The notes: generated from the sequence alone by a model not told the origin. Positions 29,704 to 39,343 are shown, counted from the first letter of the stretch. The stretch: DNA of 64,000 nt from an uncultured Pseudomonadales bacterium (GCA_947259995.1 CAMYOK010000006.1:124001-188000); one strand, 5' to 3'. Made by a program: numbers and translations.

Positions 29704-30717
29704 ATGCCTCGCAAGCTCATAATTCGATCTATCTTGGCGCTCGTCGCCCTGGTTGGAGTCGTGCTGCTAAGCGCCAATATTCTCCTCGAGCGCTATCTCG
29801 ATGCGCCAATCCCCTTGCAGCAAACGCAGATTATTGAAATTCGCCCGGGCAGTAGCCTTAGGCAAGTGGCAAATTTACTTGAGGCCCAAGTAGGTTTATC
29901 AAACCCTGCGCTATTCTCCTACTGGGCGCAGCGCGAAGGCTTCGACCGCGCGATACGCACAGGCGAGTTCGCTATCAGCCCTGGAATGAGCCCACGAGGC
30001 GCACTACAGCATTTAGTGTCCGGCCAAGCCGTACAGTACCCCGTGACGCTAATTGAGGGCACGACCGTGCAAGATGCCTTAGCTACCCTGTGGGCTAGCC
30101 CTAAATTGACTATTACTCTGCAAGGGCTCTCTGATGAGGAGATTCTTGCGGCAATCGGGACGCCTTTTGCCCATTTAGAAGGAAGCCTTTACCCGGACAC
30201 TTATTTTTATACTGCTGGCATGACAGACCGTGACCTGCTGCGCCGAGCCAGCACAAGGTTACAACAAGTATTGACCGAACAATGGGAGGCCCGCGCGGTG
30301 GGGTTACCGTATGACACTCCCTATGAAGCGCTAACCCTTGCCTCTATCATAGAGAAGGAATCGGGGCTTTTCAGTGAGCATGGCGAAATAGCAGGGGTTT
30401 TTGTCCGTCGCTTGCATTCGGGCATGCGGTTGCAATCGGACCCGACGGTCATCTATGGCATGGGCGATGCTTACGACGGCAATATTCGCCGGGTAGACCT
30501 AGAAACGACCACTGACTACAACACCTATCGGATCAATGGTCTGCCTCCAACTCCGATTGCCATGGCAGGTCGCAACGCAATTCATGCTAGTTTAAACCCA
30601 AGCGATGGCGACACATTCTATTTTGTCGCTACAGGGGACGGTGGGCATCATTTTTCCGCTACTCTTAGCGAACACAACGCGGCGGTAAGACGCTATCAAC
30701 TTCGACAGACCCAATAG
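29704..30717 (+). CDS. mltG: Endolytic peptidoglycan transglycosylase MltG
   Basis: Inner-membrane lytic transglycosylase (YceG family) that cleaves nascent glycan strands. 337 residues: one N-terminal membrane helix (about 7-28), a LysM-like region ([17 protein letters not shown]) and a catalytic YceG domain with [10 protein letters not shown], the catalytic glutamate in [11 protein letters not shown] and [10 protein letters not shown]. The ATG directly follows the pabC stop. Confidence 0.96.
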   Translation: MPRKLIIRSILALVALVGVVLLSANILLERYLDAPIPLQQTQIIEIRPGSSLRQVANLLEAQVGLSNPALFSYWAQREGFDRAIRTGEFAISPGMSPRGALQHLVSGQAVQYPVTLIEGTTVQDALATLWASPKLTITLQGLSDEEILAAIGTPFAHLEGSLYPDTYFYTAGMTDRDLLRRASTRLQQVLTEQWEARAVGLPYDTPYEALTLASIIEKESGLFSEHGEIAGVFVRRLHSGMRLQSDPTVIYGMGDAYDGNIRRVDLETTTDYNTYRINGLPPTPIAMAGRNAIHASLNPSDGDTFYFVATGDGGHHFSATLSEHNAAVRRYQLRQTQ

Positions 30718-30746
30718 CGAAGAAGCAACAGGTGGACTACAGATCA

Positions 30747-31364
30747 ATGAAGGGACGATTCATCACAATAGAAGGCGGAGAGGGTGTCGGAAAGAGCACC
30801 AACATCCAATGCATTACAGATCGGCTGCAACGCGCGGGCATTGAGTTCGTTCTAACCCGTGAACCTGGTGGTACCCCCTTCGCTGAGCAAATCCGCTCGC
30901 TATTATTAGAGAATCACGACGAAGCCGTCTGTGAGATGAGCGAACTGTTACTCATTTTCGCTGCACGCGCCCAGCATATCGCCCAAGTGATTGTTCCAGC
31001 CCTAGCAGCCGGAAAGTGGGTAGTCAGTGACCGATTTACCGATGCGACCTATGCCTATCAAGGGGGAGGGCGGGGATTGAGCGTTGACTCTATAGAACAA
31101 CTCGAAACTTTGGTTCAAGGCACTCTACGCCCTGACGTGACGTTTTTGCTCGACTTAGCGCCAGAAGTGGGGCTCGAAAGAGCAAGTCAACGAGCCGAGT
31201 TAGACCGCTTCGAGCAAGAGCAGGTCGAGTTTTTCAATAAAGTGCGCGCTACCTACTTGCAACGCGCTCAAGCCGAACCCGAGCGCTGCGTCGTCATTGA
31301 TGCGGGAGTCTCAATAGAGGCTGTGCAAGCCGATATTCTTAGCCATTTGGAGCGCATTCTGTGA
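30747..31364 (+). CDS. tmk: Thymidylate kinase
   Basis: Phosphorylates dTMP to dTDP. 205 residues from the ATG at 30747; AGGTGG at 30730-30735 favours this over a GTG at 30732. P-loop [10 protein letters not shown], the DR-box [29 protein letters not shown] and the lid segment [12 protein letters not shown] are all present. It overlaps holB by 4 nt. Confidence 0.97.
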   Translation: MKGRFITIEGGEGVGKSTNIQCITDRLQRAGIEFVLTREPGGTPFAEQIRSLLLENHDEAVCEMSELLLIFAARAQHIAQVIVPALAAGKWVVSDRFTDATYAYQGGGRGLSVDSIEQLETLVQGTLRPDVTFLLDLAPEVGLERASQRAELDRFEQEQVEFFNKVRATYLQRAQAEPERCVVIDAGVSIEAVQADILSHLERIL

Positions 31365-32389
31365 GTTTAGCTACCCAGGCATTGCCGTGGCACCAAGAGT
31401 CCTGGCGCAGGACTGTCGAGCAGATCGACAGTGGTAAGTCTCCTCATGCCTATATGATCAGCGCTCAGGCCGCGAGTGGGAAACGCTATTTTGCGAATAT
31501 GCTTGCGCAACGTCTTCTATGTCACACCCCATTAGCGGAAAGTGCTTGCGGCAGTTGCCCGGCCTGCTTGCTCAGTGCCGCTGGTAGCAATCCCGATTTA
31601 ATCGTGGTTAAACCGCAGGATAAATCGAAGGTGATTCGCATCGATCAGATCCGTGAGCTGAAACATTTTCTCGAAACTAGCTCGCACTCCTTTGGGAAGC
31701 GCGTCATTATCTTGGATACTGCCGAAACTCTGAATATCAGTTCGGCCAATGCGTTGCTCAAAGGGCTCGAAGAACCGCCGCAAGACGCTGTTTTTCTTAT
31801 TCTAAGCGATCGACCGAAAGCGGTAATGGCAACTATTTCGAGCCGGTGCCGGCCGTTGAAGCTGCTTAGCCCGAATGCAGCACAAGCGCTTGAGTGGTTA
31901 AGTGCACAAGCCCCAAGTGCAGCGAGCGAGGACATCGAGTTTGCGCTAGACTATGCGCAAGGTCGCGTGTTCAGCGCATTAACTATGTTGGCGGACGAAA
32001 CCAAAAGCCTGCATGAGGATATCAGTGAGGATCTACTGCAAATTATCGGCCAACAGGCCTTGGCAACTAGGGTCGCCACTCGTTACCAGAAAAACCACTG
32101 TGCCGAGGTGCTCAATATTTTAAGCTATTGGCTTAGTGCTTTAAGCAAGTTCGAGGTAACGGGGCAGCGCCAGTATGTGAAAGGGCGCGCACTGCAAGCA
32201 GCGGCGCAACAAATGCCCGGTGACTCTTCAAGCAATAGGCAATTCGCTAAAAGTTTGATGAGCCTTTATACCCAAGTGGTACAAGCACAAACGCAGGTTG
32301 CCGGGGTGTCCAACCCCAATTTACAATTGCTATTAGAAGATTTGCTGATGCAATTACAACAACTTTTTCGAACGACCAAAGGTCAGTAA
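31361..32389 (+). CDS. holB: DNA polymerase III delta' subunit
   Basis: Clamp-loader subunit of the replicative polymerase. 342 residues (E. coli 334). It begins [11 protein letters not shown], has a degenerate P-loop ([15 protein letters not shown]), a four-cysteine zinc module between [16 protein letters not shown] and DLIVVKP, and the SRC motif in [12 protein letters not shown]. The start is GTG overlapping the tmk stop, the usual tmk-holB pairing. Confidence 0.95.
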   Translation: MSLATQALPWHQESWRRTVEQIDSGKSPHAYMISAQAASGKRYFANMLAQRLLCHTPLAESACGSCPACLLSAAGSNPDLIVVKPQDKSKVIRIDQIRELKHFLETSSHSFGKRVIILDTAETLNISSANALLKGLEEPPQDAVFLILSDRPKAVMATISSRCRPLKLLSPNAAQALEWLSAQAPSAASEDIEFALDYAQGRVFSALTMLADETKSLHEDISEDLLQIIGQQALATRVATRYQKNHCAEVLNILSYWLSALSKFEVTGQRQYVKGRALQAAAQQMPGDSSSNRQFAKSLMSLYTQVVQAQTQVAGVSNPNLQLLLEDLLMQLQQLFRTTKGQ

Positions 32390-32392
32390 TCA

Positions 32393-32755
32393 ATGATGGC
32401 GGCAGAGGCTGAAAACAAACCTGCAAAACATGGGATTTTGTCTTTATCGATTAAAGACAAAGCGGTGCTATACGCTGCCTACATGCCTTTTTTAAAAAAC
32501 GGCGGGCTGTTTATTCCTACCGCACGCCACTATGAAATTGGCAACGAAGTATTTATGTTGTTAAAGCTTCTCGATGAGGGTGAACGAATTCCTGTTGCTG
32601 GCACGGTCGTATGGATTACGCCAGCGTTCTCGCAAGATAATCAGGCCACTGGCGTCGGAATCCAATTCAAAGATGTACAAGGACAAGTGCGTCGTAAGAT
32701 CGAAACCCTACTTGCCGGCAGCCTTAATAGCGATAAACCAACCAATACAATGTGA
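32393..32755 (+). CDS. pilZ: PilZ-domain protein (type IV pilus assembly type)
   Basis: 120 residues closely resembling the Pseudomonas pilus protein PilZ: NGGLFIPT, VFMLLKLLDE, IPVAGTVVWITP and a C-terminal KIETLLAG. The arginine and (D/N)xSxxG residues that bind c-di-GMP in other PilZ domains are absent, as is typical for this subfamily. Such proteins act in type IV pilus biogenesis through protein contacts. AAAGGT precedes the ATG; the gene is 3 nt after holB. Confidence 0.93.
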   Translation: MMAAEAENKPAKHGILSLSIKDKAVLYAAYMPFLKNGGLFIPTARHYEIGNEVFMLLKLLDEGERIPVAGTVVWITPAFSQDNQATGVGIQFKDVQGQVRRKIETLLAGSLNSDKPTNTM

Positions 32756-32762
32756 GGTCAAA

Positions 32763-33284
32763 ATGTCTTTTTCAGTTACTGGGTTTGCTTTTTTACGCCT
32801 AAGTTTTTTCTTGAGCCTGATGGGCGTTTTGACTGCCTGCCAACAAGAAAACATGAGCGTTGCCTCAGCGTCCGAGGCGCAGGACGCAACCGTATTACAA
32901 GTATTGAAAGATCCGTCTTGTGGGTGCTGCACTGGCTGGGTAGATCATGTCAGCGATCGCGGGTTCGCGGCACAAATTAGCCATCCAGCTGATCTAAACG
33001 GTGAAAAGCTCAAACTTGGAATCAAACCCGAATACCAGTCTTGCCATACCGCAGTGTCTGAACAAGGCTATGTGTTCGAAGGGCATATCCCCGCCAATAT
33101 CATTCAGCGTTTCATGGCAGAAATGCCCACTGACGCGATTGGTCTTGCTGTCCCTGGCATGCCTATGGGCAGCCCAGGCATGGAGATAGGCGATCAATTC
33201 CATCCCTATGATGTGCTAGTGCTTAAAACCGATGGCAGCTCATCGGTGTATGCACACGTTGCAACAAAAGCCGAGCAATACTAA
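32763..33284 (+). CDS. DUF411 family lipoprotein
   Basis: 173 residues from the ATG at 32763, with GAGGT overlapping the pilZ stop. It has a lipoprotein signal peptide with lipobox LTAC (Cys near residue 27), then the DUF411 domain with DPSCGCCTGWVDHV, CHTAV, EGHIPANIIQRFM and VPGMPMGSPGMEIG. The Cys/Met/His content suggests copper or other metal binding in the periplasm. Family members are often next to copper genes, but none are seen here. It overlaps the convergent gene by 4 nt. Confidence 0.88.
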   Translation: MSFSVTGFAFLRLSFFLSLMGVLTACQQENMSVASASEAQDATVLQVLKDPSCGCCTGWVDHVSDRGFAAQISHPADLNGEKLKLGIKPEYQSCHTAVSEQGYVFEGHIPANIIQRFMAEMPTDAIGLAVPGMPMGSPGMEIGDQFHPYDVLVLKTDGSSSVYAHVATKAEQY

Positions 33285-34420
33285 GAAAAAGTCTCAGCGA
33301 GTTTAGCATCGACATACTGCGCGATTGCTAAACTTGCTGTTAGCCCTGGGGATTCGATCCCGAATAACTGAATAAGCCCCGGGATTTGATGCTCAGCCTC
33401 GCATTGAATTAAAAAATCCTTCGCTGCTTGCTCTGCACGATGCAGTTTTGGTCGTATACCAGAATAATCTGGCAACAAATCCTCAGTTTTAAGCCACGGC
33501 ATATAACGCCTAACCGCTTCTGCAAAATCGTCAGCTCGCTCTGGGTTCACTGTGTAATCTTTACTATCGATCGCTTCTACGTCTGGGCCGAAGCGCACAC
33601 CACCGGCTAGGTCTAATGTGGCATGAACCCCTAAGCCAAGGTTTGAAGAATCGGGCACTGGATACACAAGGTGTTTTAGATTAATGCGCTTAGACAACTT
33701 GAAATAACTGCCCTTATACAAATGCACCTTGGGAATGGCGTCACGCGAGAGAGTTTCAATCTTTTTGGCTAATTGATGTGCTTGCAAACCCGCCGCATTG
33801 ATAAAGGCTGTGCAGGTAAAACGAAAAGCTTGTTTGTTATTTTTATCCCCCGAGTCGCATAGCACTTCGAAGCCTTTGGCATGACGCTGCACCGCCAAGA
33901 CTTGCGTTAAACCCGCAAATTGCACACCGTTTTTCTCGGCTTGAAATAAAAGGCTTTGCATATAAGCGTGACTGTCGATGATTCCGGTGCTTGGCGAAAG
34001 CAGGGCAAACGCTGCTGACACGCTCGGCTCCAAAGTTTGCACCTGCCGTGCATCTAATTCGCGTAAACCTACAACACCGTTATCTTTTGCCCGTTGCGCA
34101 ATGCTCTCTAAGGCTTCGCGCTCTTCTCGCTGGCCAACGATTAATTTAGCGGTGCGCTTATGGCCGATATCAAAGCGTTTGCAGTAATCGTAAAGCAGGG
34201 CATTGCCTTGCAGACACAATTGCGCTTTCAACGAGCCTGGCGGGTAGTAAATGCCTGCGTGAATCACCTCGCTATTTCGGCTACTAGTCTCTTGACCAAC
34301 GCTAGCATTTTGATCGAGCAAAACAACAGAGAGCTTCGCGCAATGTGTTCTAGAAATTTGTTCGGCGATTGCGAGCCCAATGACGCCAGCCCCTGTAATG
34401 CATAGCTCAAAATGATCCAT
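33281..34420 (-). CDS. lhgO: L-2-hydroxyglutarate oxidase/dehydrogenase
   Basis: 379-residue FAD enzyme of the DAO fold. The N-terminal FAD motif is CITGAGVIGLAIAEQIS. The segment SSRNSEVIHAGIYYPPGSLKAQLC is the hallmark of L-2-hydroxyglutarate dehydrogenases, and the C-terminus carries DYSGIRPKL and IQLFGIESPGLTASLAI. It would return L-2-hydroxyglutarate to 2-oxoglutarate and feed electrons to quinone. Its start directly abuts the stop of the AlkB-like gene, so the pair is almost certainly co-transcribed. The substrate is inferred from family. Confidence 0.87.
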   Translation of the reverse strand: MDHFELCITGAGVIGLAIAEQISRTHCAKLSVVLLDQNASVGQETSSRNSEVIHAGIYYPPGSLKAQLCLQGNALLYDYCKRFDIGHKRTAKLIVGQREEREALESIAQRAKDNGVVGLRELDARQVQTLEPSVSAAFALLSPSTGIIDSHAYMQSLLFQAEKNGVQFAGLTQVLAVQRHAKGFEVLCDSGDKNNKQAFRFTCTAFINAAGLQAHQLAKKIETLSRDAIPKVHLYKGSYFKLSKRINLKHLVYPVPDSSNLGLGVHATLDLAGGVRFGPDVEAIDSKDYTVNPERADDFAEAVRRYMPWLKTEDLLPDYSGIRPKLHRAEQAAKDFLIQCEAEHQIPGLIQLFGIESPGLTASLAIAQYVDAKLAETFS

Positions 34421-35050
34421 TTAATCGCCAACCCTGATCTGTCGAAAAGTCAGGTTTACCCGTGGACACTCCACTTGCCTGTCTTTAGCTACGCGGTGGC
34501 TCCAATGCGATTGTGTAGTCCCGCTCATCACGAGCAAACTGCCATGCTGCAAGGGAATTTTTTGTGCGGCAAGGTGTTTATTGAAGCGGTGTTTTAAGGT
34601 AAATATTCGCGTTGCACCTAGGCTAAGTGATGCGATAACTGGCTCTGCCCCTAGCTCCGGTTCGTCATCACTGTGCCAGTCAACGCTATCATTACCATCG
34701 CGATAATAATTGGCCAAAACTGAATTGAAACGATGCCGACAAACCTCTTCGACTTGCTTTTTGATCGCAAGCAAAGCATCCGGCCAAGGTAAAGGCGTCA
34801 ACTGAATCCCTGAATAGCTATAGTCCAATCCTTCATCACCGTACCAATTCTGCAGCCTAGGGATGGCCAAATTTTTTCCTGCAATGCGAATAGTATCTTG
34901 TCGCCAGACAAACTCGTTTAGACAGACAGAAAGAAAGGCATCGGCCTGGTGTTGGCTGAGTGCGTTGGGGAAATAATGCAGCTGTGCATCTGCAAGTTTA
35001 ACGATTATCACCTCTTCTTTTTGAGCAAAAAGATCGAGTGATTTACGCAT
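34421..35050 (-). CDS. AlkB-like 2-oxoglutarate/Fe(II) dioxygenase
   Basis: 209 residues of the ALKBH2-like subfamily of AlkB, which repairs alkylated bases in DNA or RNA by oxidative demethylation. Iron ligands are His126 and Asp128 in VDWHSDDE and His185 in SHWSHRV. The 2-oxoglutarate arginines are in PRVNLTFRQI (Arg197, Arg203). PRLQNWYGD and YSYSGI match the substrate-side loop of the subfamily. Zero intergenic distance to lhgO and 37 nt from the RHH gene. The exact substrate is unknown. Confidence 0.9.
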   Translation of the reverse strand: MRKSLDLFAQKEEVIIVKLADAQLHYFPNALSQHQADAFLSVCLNEFVWRQDTIRIAGKNLAIPRLQNWYGDEGLDYSYSGIQLTPLPWPDALLAIKKQVEEVCRHRFNSVLANYYRDGNDSVDWHSDDEPELGAEPVIASLSLGATRIFTLKHRFNKHLAAQKIPLQHGSLLVMSGTTQSHWSHRVAKDRQVECPRVNLTFRQIRVGD

Positions 35051-35087
35051 GTTGAAAAGCCAATTGAAGAGATCGTAAAAGGAAAAA

Positions 35088-35468
35088 TTACTCGAGCAGA
35101 TCGAGTAGGGCTTCTAACTTCTGTGCAGGCAGTGCGCTAATCTTTTGCATTAGCAAAGAATCCAGTTTCACATGCTCGTCAGCACCTGGGCGAGATTCAC
35201 CTTTAACTTGTTCAATATACCGCCCAAGCATTAGATTGATTTCAGAGTTCATGCTGCGATTATGGTGCCGGGAGACACGTTTTAAATTTTCCAGCAGCTC
35301 TGCGGGCAAACGCACAACGAACTTGCTAATTTCCGGCCTGGATACAGATTCAACAGCAGACGCGGTATTGATTTCAGAAACAGCAGCAGGGGGATTAACC
35401 GAGTCTTGATCTGCGTTTGCTTCAGAATGGGCTTGCCTTGAGTCGAGTTCACAAGAATCGGGAGACAT
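35088..35468 (-). CDS. Arc-type ribbon-helix-helix DNA-binding protein
   Basis: 126 residues. A low-complexity Ser/Ala/Glu-rich N-terminus (about 1-45) precedes an Arc/MetJ-like domain: ISKFVVRLPAELLENL (the DNA-contacting strand and helix) and NRSMNSEINLMLGRYIEQ (second helix). A short C-terminal helix follows. Probably a dimeric transcription regulator. It is the first gene of the minus-strand set ahead of the AlkB-like and L-2-hydroxyglutarate genes, so it may control them. No partner toxin gene is seen. Confidence 0.8.
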   Translation of the reverse strand: MSPDSCELDSRQAHSEANADQDSVNPPAAVSEINTASAVESVSRPEISKFVVRLPAELLENLKRVSRHHNRSMNSEINLMLGRYIEQVKGESRPGADEHVKLDSLLMQKISALPAQKLEALLDLLE

Positions 35469-35571
35469 GTTAATAAAGCCTGTATTCGTGCAAAATTATT
35501 TGTGATCATAGCTGTAACAAGCACCTTACTCAACTCTCAATAGAATGAGTACTAAAATAGGAAACATTAAT

Positions 35572-36921
35572 GTGACAAATTTTGACTACGACCTGTTTAT
35601 CATTGGCGGCGGATCAGGTGGAGTAAGGGCTGGACGAATTGCAGCATCGCTAGGCGCTAAAGTGGCAATGGCCGAAGAGCGTTATATGGGCGGCACCTGC
35701 GTCAATGTTGGCTGTATCCCGAAAAAGCTTTTTAGCTATGCGGCGCACTATGCCAAAGATTTCGTCGATGCTCGAGGTTATGGCTGGGAATTTCCCCAAG
35801 CTCCAGAGTTTAAGTGGCCAACGTTAATAGAGAACAAAGATACAGAGATTAGTCGCTTAAACTCCATATACCAGTCTTTAATGGAAAATGCCGGCGTGCA
35901 CGTCATTCATGAGCATGCGCGCTTACTCAATGAGCACACAGTAGAGCTACAAACCCATACTGTCACGGCGAAAGAGATTCTAATTGCCACTGGTGGCTGG
36001 CCGTTTGTCCCCCAATTCCCAGGCAGCGAGCATGCAATTACCTCTAATGAAGTGTTTTCACTGCCGAAACTGCCTAAATCAGCGCTAGTAGTTGGTGGCG
36101 GCTATATTGCGGTTGAACTGGCCGGTATTTTCGCAGCCCTAGGTGTCAAAACCTCAGTCTCTTATAGAGGCAGCACTATTTTACGTGGCTTTGACATCGA
36201 GCTTGCCGAAGCTTTCTGCCAAGAGTTCGACAAATACGCCACCCAATTGCTTGAAACCAATGTGACGAAAATAGTGAAATCCGGCGATACGCTTACGGTT
36301 AGTTTCGACCGCGGGCCTGATATTGAGGTCGAAGCCGTGCTCTTTGCCACAGGTAGACACCCAAATACAGCCAATTTGGGCCTAGAAAACCTAGGGGTGA
36401 ATCTTGCCAAAAATGGCGCAATCATCGTCAATGATGAATTCGACACTAATGTCAGCAATATTCACGCTGTTGGCGATGTTATCGACCGTGTGGCATTGAC
36501 GCCGGTAGCATTAGCTGAAGGCCAGATCCTAGCGCATCGTTTGTTTGGCAAAGGTGGCAAAGAGATGTCATATGACAATATTCCAACCGCCGTGTTTTGC
36601 CAACCTGAGATCGCCACTGTGGGGCTCACTGAAGCAATCGCACGCGAAAAGTACAAAGATATCGCTGTCTATCGTAGCCGGTTCACGCCATTGCGGCATA
36701 CGCTCAGCGGCCGCGGTGAAAAGAACTTCTTGAAACTCATCGTTGATTTGGAAACAGACAAAGTCATCGGTGCACATATGATGGGCGAATACGCTGCAGA
36801 AATCATGCAAGGAATTGGTATTGCGATTAAGTCCGGTGCCACGAAAGCTGATTTTGATGCCACCATTGGGATTCACCCAAGCGTTGCTGAAGAGTTTGTG
36901 ACGATGAGAACACCGTCATAA
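35572..36921 (+). CDS. gor: Glutathione reductase
   Basis: Reduces glutathione disulfide with NADPH. 449 residues from the GTG at 35572, supported by AGGAAA (35559-35564) at 7-nt spacing and by family length (about 450). An in-frame ATG at 35545 would add nine residues but lacks a ribosome site. FAD motif FIIGGGSGGVRAGR, redox disulfide GGTCVNVGCIPKK, NADPH-domain VVGGGYIAVELAG, GDVIDRVALTPVALAEG and C-terminal IGIHPSVAEEFV (catalytic His-Glu) are visible. Confidence 0.94.
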   Translation: MTNFDYDLFIIGGGSGGVRAGRIAASLGAKVAMAEERYMGGTCVNVGCIPKKLFSYAAHYAKDFVDARGYGWEFPQAPEFKWPTLIENKDTEISRLNSIYQSLMENAGVHVIHEHARLLNEHTVELQTHTVTAKEILIATGGWPFVPQFPGSEHAITSNEVFSLPKLPKSALVVGGGYIAVELAGIFAALGVKTSVSYRGSTILRGFDIELAEAFCQEFDKYATQLLETNVTKIVKSGDTLTVSFDRGPDIEVEAVLFATGRHPNTANLGLENLGVNLAKNGAIIVNDEFDTNVSNIHAVGDVIDRVALTPVALAEGQILAHRLFGKGGKEMSYDNIPTAVFCQPEIATVGLTEAIAREKYKDIAVYRSRFTPLRHTLSGRGEKNFLKLIVDLETDKVIGAHMMGEYAAEIMQGIGIAIKSGATKADFDATIGIHPSVAEEFVTMRTPS

Positions 36922-37002
36922 GTGACAGAATCGACGTAGCGACGCGTTAAGATTGGACTGAAAGTCATTGATATCCTTATTGAAGTACTAAATACGGCCT
37001 AT

Positions 37003-37042
37003 CTCACTAATTCCGGTAATAAAGATTACCGGAATTAGTGAG
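37003..37042. repeat. 18-bp perfect hairpin
   Basis: Arms 37003-37020 and 37025-37042 are perfectly complementary over 18 bp with a 4-nt AAAG loop (core CCGGTAAT/ATTACCGG). Located 82 nt after gor and 125 nt before the next start. No U-run on either strand, so a simple intrinsic terminator is doubtful. It may terminate gor bidirectionally with help, stabilise mRNA ends or be a repeat-family member. Confidence 0.7.
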
Positions 37043-37166
37043 TGTAAGACGAAGTGGCTGCAACGCGCCATCCCTATCCCGTCAAAAGGCTTGCATCACC
37101 CTTGAGTGCTGTCACACTACTGTAGTAATTTAGCAATATTTCCAAATCTACTTTAGGGCACGCCAC

Positions 37167-39149
37167 TTGTTTAACTCCATGCAACGCTCATTATTAGCGT
37201 TACTCAGTATTCCTATCGCGCTAGCGCACTACTACAGTGTTAACACCAGCCTCACTGGGATTGTTTTTGCCTTCGCGTCCGTCACGCTATTAGTGGTTGC
37301 GGCGACGCAATTAATCGCTCGAATTGAAAAGCCTTACCTAAGGACGACGATAGGCTTGGCGATTGTGTATCTTTTAACCGTCTATTTCTCAGCACAGTTT
37401 ATTAGCTACTATCTTCAGGGCAGTTATTTTAATCAACAATTCTTCTTCCACTTGAGTTTAACGTCGATCGTTGAATCACAAGCGGCCTATTATCCTTTGA
37501 TAGCACTGACGATCGCATGGACCTTGGCGGTATTGGCTTGCTTCTATTTTTATCGCCACACACTCACTAGCGCTAAGATCTCTAAGGCGTCGCTTTTCGC
37601 ACTCGTTTTGATTGCGTTAGCTTTGGACCCAGGGCTGCGCTCAGCAACGATCAGTAATATTAGCTCGGCAGTCACATCGAGGTCGCAAGCCCTTGCGTCA
37701 ATCGAATGGGACACTCTCGCCCTTAATCCGGAAGCATTGGCGGTAACACAGCCTGACGCCGTTGCTGGTAAAAACCTAGTGATGATCTTCATGGAAGGTT
37801 TCGAAAGTATCTACACCGACCAGACCTTATTCCCGGGCTTAACACCAACGCTGCACGAGTTGAATACACAGGGTTGGCGTCTGAGCAATCTTCAGCAAGT
37901 GCCAGGTTCTGAATGGACGATGGGCGGGATAGTGTCGAGCCTTTGTGGCACTCCCCTTTTATACGAGTCTGGCCTTAGCGGCAATGAAGTGATGTTTTCG
38001 CAGTTACTCGACAAAGCCACATGCTTGCCTGATGTTTTAGCAAGTGCAGGTTATGCGCAAGTCTTTATGGGCGGGGCATCGCTAGCCTTCGCTGGCAAGG
38101 GCGACTTCCTGCGCACGCACGGCTATGACTTGGCGCTTGGGCGTAGACATTTGCGCGAAGAACTCGACGACCAAGAATACTTAGGTGGCTGGGGCTTGTA
38201 CGATGACTCGCTTTTTTCACTCGCACTCGATCAATACCATGAACTAGCAGCAAGCGGGCAGCCCTTTAATCTGACCCTGCTGACGGTCGATACCCATCAC
38301 CCAATCGGTGAGCCCTCCTCTTCATGCAGCCCTTATTCCGAAATCGATAACTCGATCCTCCATGCTGTGCATTGCACCGACTTTTTGGTGGGCAAATTTA
38401 TCGAACAGATCAAACAACACCCCAGTTTTGAAGATACTTTGGTCGTGCTGGTCTCAGACCATCTTGCCATGCGTAATAATGCGTTTCCGCTATTCCCGCG
38501 TGGCTACGAAAGGAAACTCTATTTCAATGTGCTCAACACCGGTGCGACAAGGGAGTTAAGAAGGTTCTCTACACCGATGGATTTGCCACCTACTTTGTTG
38601 AGTCTTTTAGACATTGAACACAACGCGAGCTTTCTTGCGGGGATCAATTTGTTAGAGACGACTGCAGAGGAGGCTCAGAGGGATGTGCGCAATGAATCGC
38701 GCTTGAACGCCATTCGCTACCTCAATAGCAATCATCTCTCTTCTGTGAAGCAGAATACGGTTTATTCGCTCAGTCAAGATTCAGCTTATGCTCTAGAGTT
38801 TTCGCCCGGGGTTAGCGACGTTGAATTCTCTGAGCGTGGGCTCACATTCGAGGCCATAACGAATGATCCCTATTTCATGTTGCCGGCGATGCAAGCAATA
38901 GATTACGACAAGTCCCTGCTCTATATAACAGTCGAAAACGATCAAGCTTTAGAGTTTAAGATTTATTACAAACACAACGCAGAAGAGGATTACTCTGAAC
39001 AAAACGTAAGCACGCGCGTAGTCAATGCTGGCAAGAACCAATTAATCTTCAATCTTAGCGGTATAGCCAATAACAGCCGTATTCGTATCGATCCAGGGCA
39101 TGTTACTGGTCGGTATTCCATCCGCGAAATAGAGATCAAGTCCGAATAA
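37167..39149 (+). CDS. MdoB/LTA-synthase-like membrane phosphotransferase
   Basis: 660 residues of the sulfatase superfamily. N-terminal membrane helices (about 7-23, 29-50, 60-83, 107-128, 141-157) precede a periplasmic catalytic domain with a metal-ligand glutamate in LVMIFMEGFES (Glu210). The nucleophile region GSEWTMGGIVSSLCGTPL (Thr251) resembles that of phosphoglycerol transferase MdoB. DTHHP and VSDHLAM supply further metal ligands. About 150 extra residues form a C-terminal domain. Likely modifies a periplasmic glycan with phosphoglycerol or a similar group. The TTG start is chosen because AGGG (37155-37158) is 8 nt away; an ATG lies four codons on. Confidence 0.82.
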   Translation: MFNSMQRSLLALLSIPIALAHYYSVNTSLTGIVFAFASVTLLVVAATQLIARIEKPYLRTTIGLAIVYLLTVYFSAQFISYYLQGSYFNQQFFFHLSLTSIVESQAAYYPLIALTIAWTLAVLACFYFYRHTLTSAKISKASLFALVLIALALDPGLRSATISNISSAVTSRSQALASIEWDTLALNPEALAVTQPDAVAGKNLVMIFMEGFESIYTDQTLFPGLTPTLHELNTQGWRLSNLQQVPGSEWTMGGIVSSLCGTPLLYESGLSGNEVMFSQLLDKATCLPDVLASAGYAQVFMGGASLAFAGKGDFLRTHGYDLALGRRHLREELDDQEYLGGWGLYDDSLFSLALDQYHELAASGQPFNLTLLTVDTHHPIGEPSSSCSPYSEIDNSILHAVHCTDFLVGKFIEQIKQHPSFEDTLVVLVSDHLAMRNNAFPLFPRGYERKLYFNVLNTGATRELRRFSTPMDLPPTLLSLLDIEHNASFLAGINLLETTAEEAQRDVRNESRLNAIRYLNSNHLSSVKQNTVYSLSQDSAYALEFSPGVSDVEFSERGLTFEAITNDPYFMLPAMQAIDYDKSLLYITVENDQALEFKIYYKHNAEEDYSEQNVSTRVVNAGKNQLIFNLSGIANNSRIRIDPGHVTGRYSIREIEIKSE

Positions 39150-39301
39150 TCTGGTCTCCCAACCCTGGCACAACTCCCCTCAGCGCACACAAACGCTGCT
39201 CGTGTGCATATTGTTCACAAGGCATGCCACTTACAACAAGCTCAGTAGTAGTCAAGATAGGGTAACAAGGTTATGATCCCGTCATTATAGTGTTAATTTC
39301 C

Positions 39302-39329
39302 GCCATTATGGCAGGTATCGCCTAATGGC
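39302..39329 (+). other. Hairpin just upstream of the dioxygenase start
   Basis: GCCATTA (39302-39308) pairs with TAATGGC (39323-39329) directly before the AGAGGAGG ribosome site (39331-39338). It may affect translation of the following gene. Low confidence as a functional element. Confidence 0.3.
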
Positions 39330-39343
39330 TAGAGGAGGCATGG

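Noticed and set aside
35088-35468. Antitoxin of a toxin-antitoxin pair
   Set aside because: The RHH domain fits antitoxins, but the next genes encode an AlkB-like enzyme and a flavoprotein, not a small toxin.
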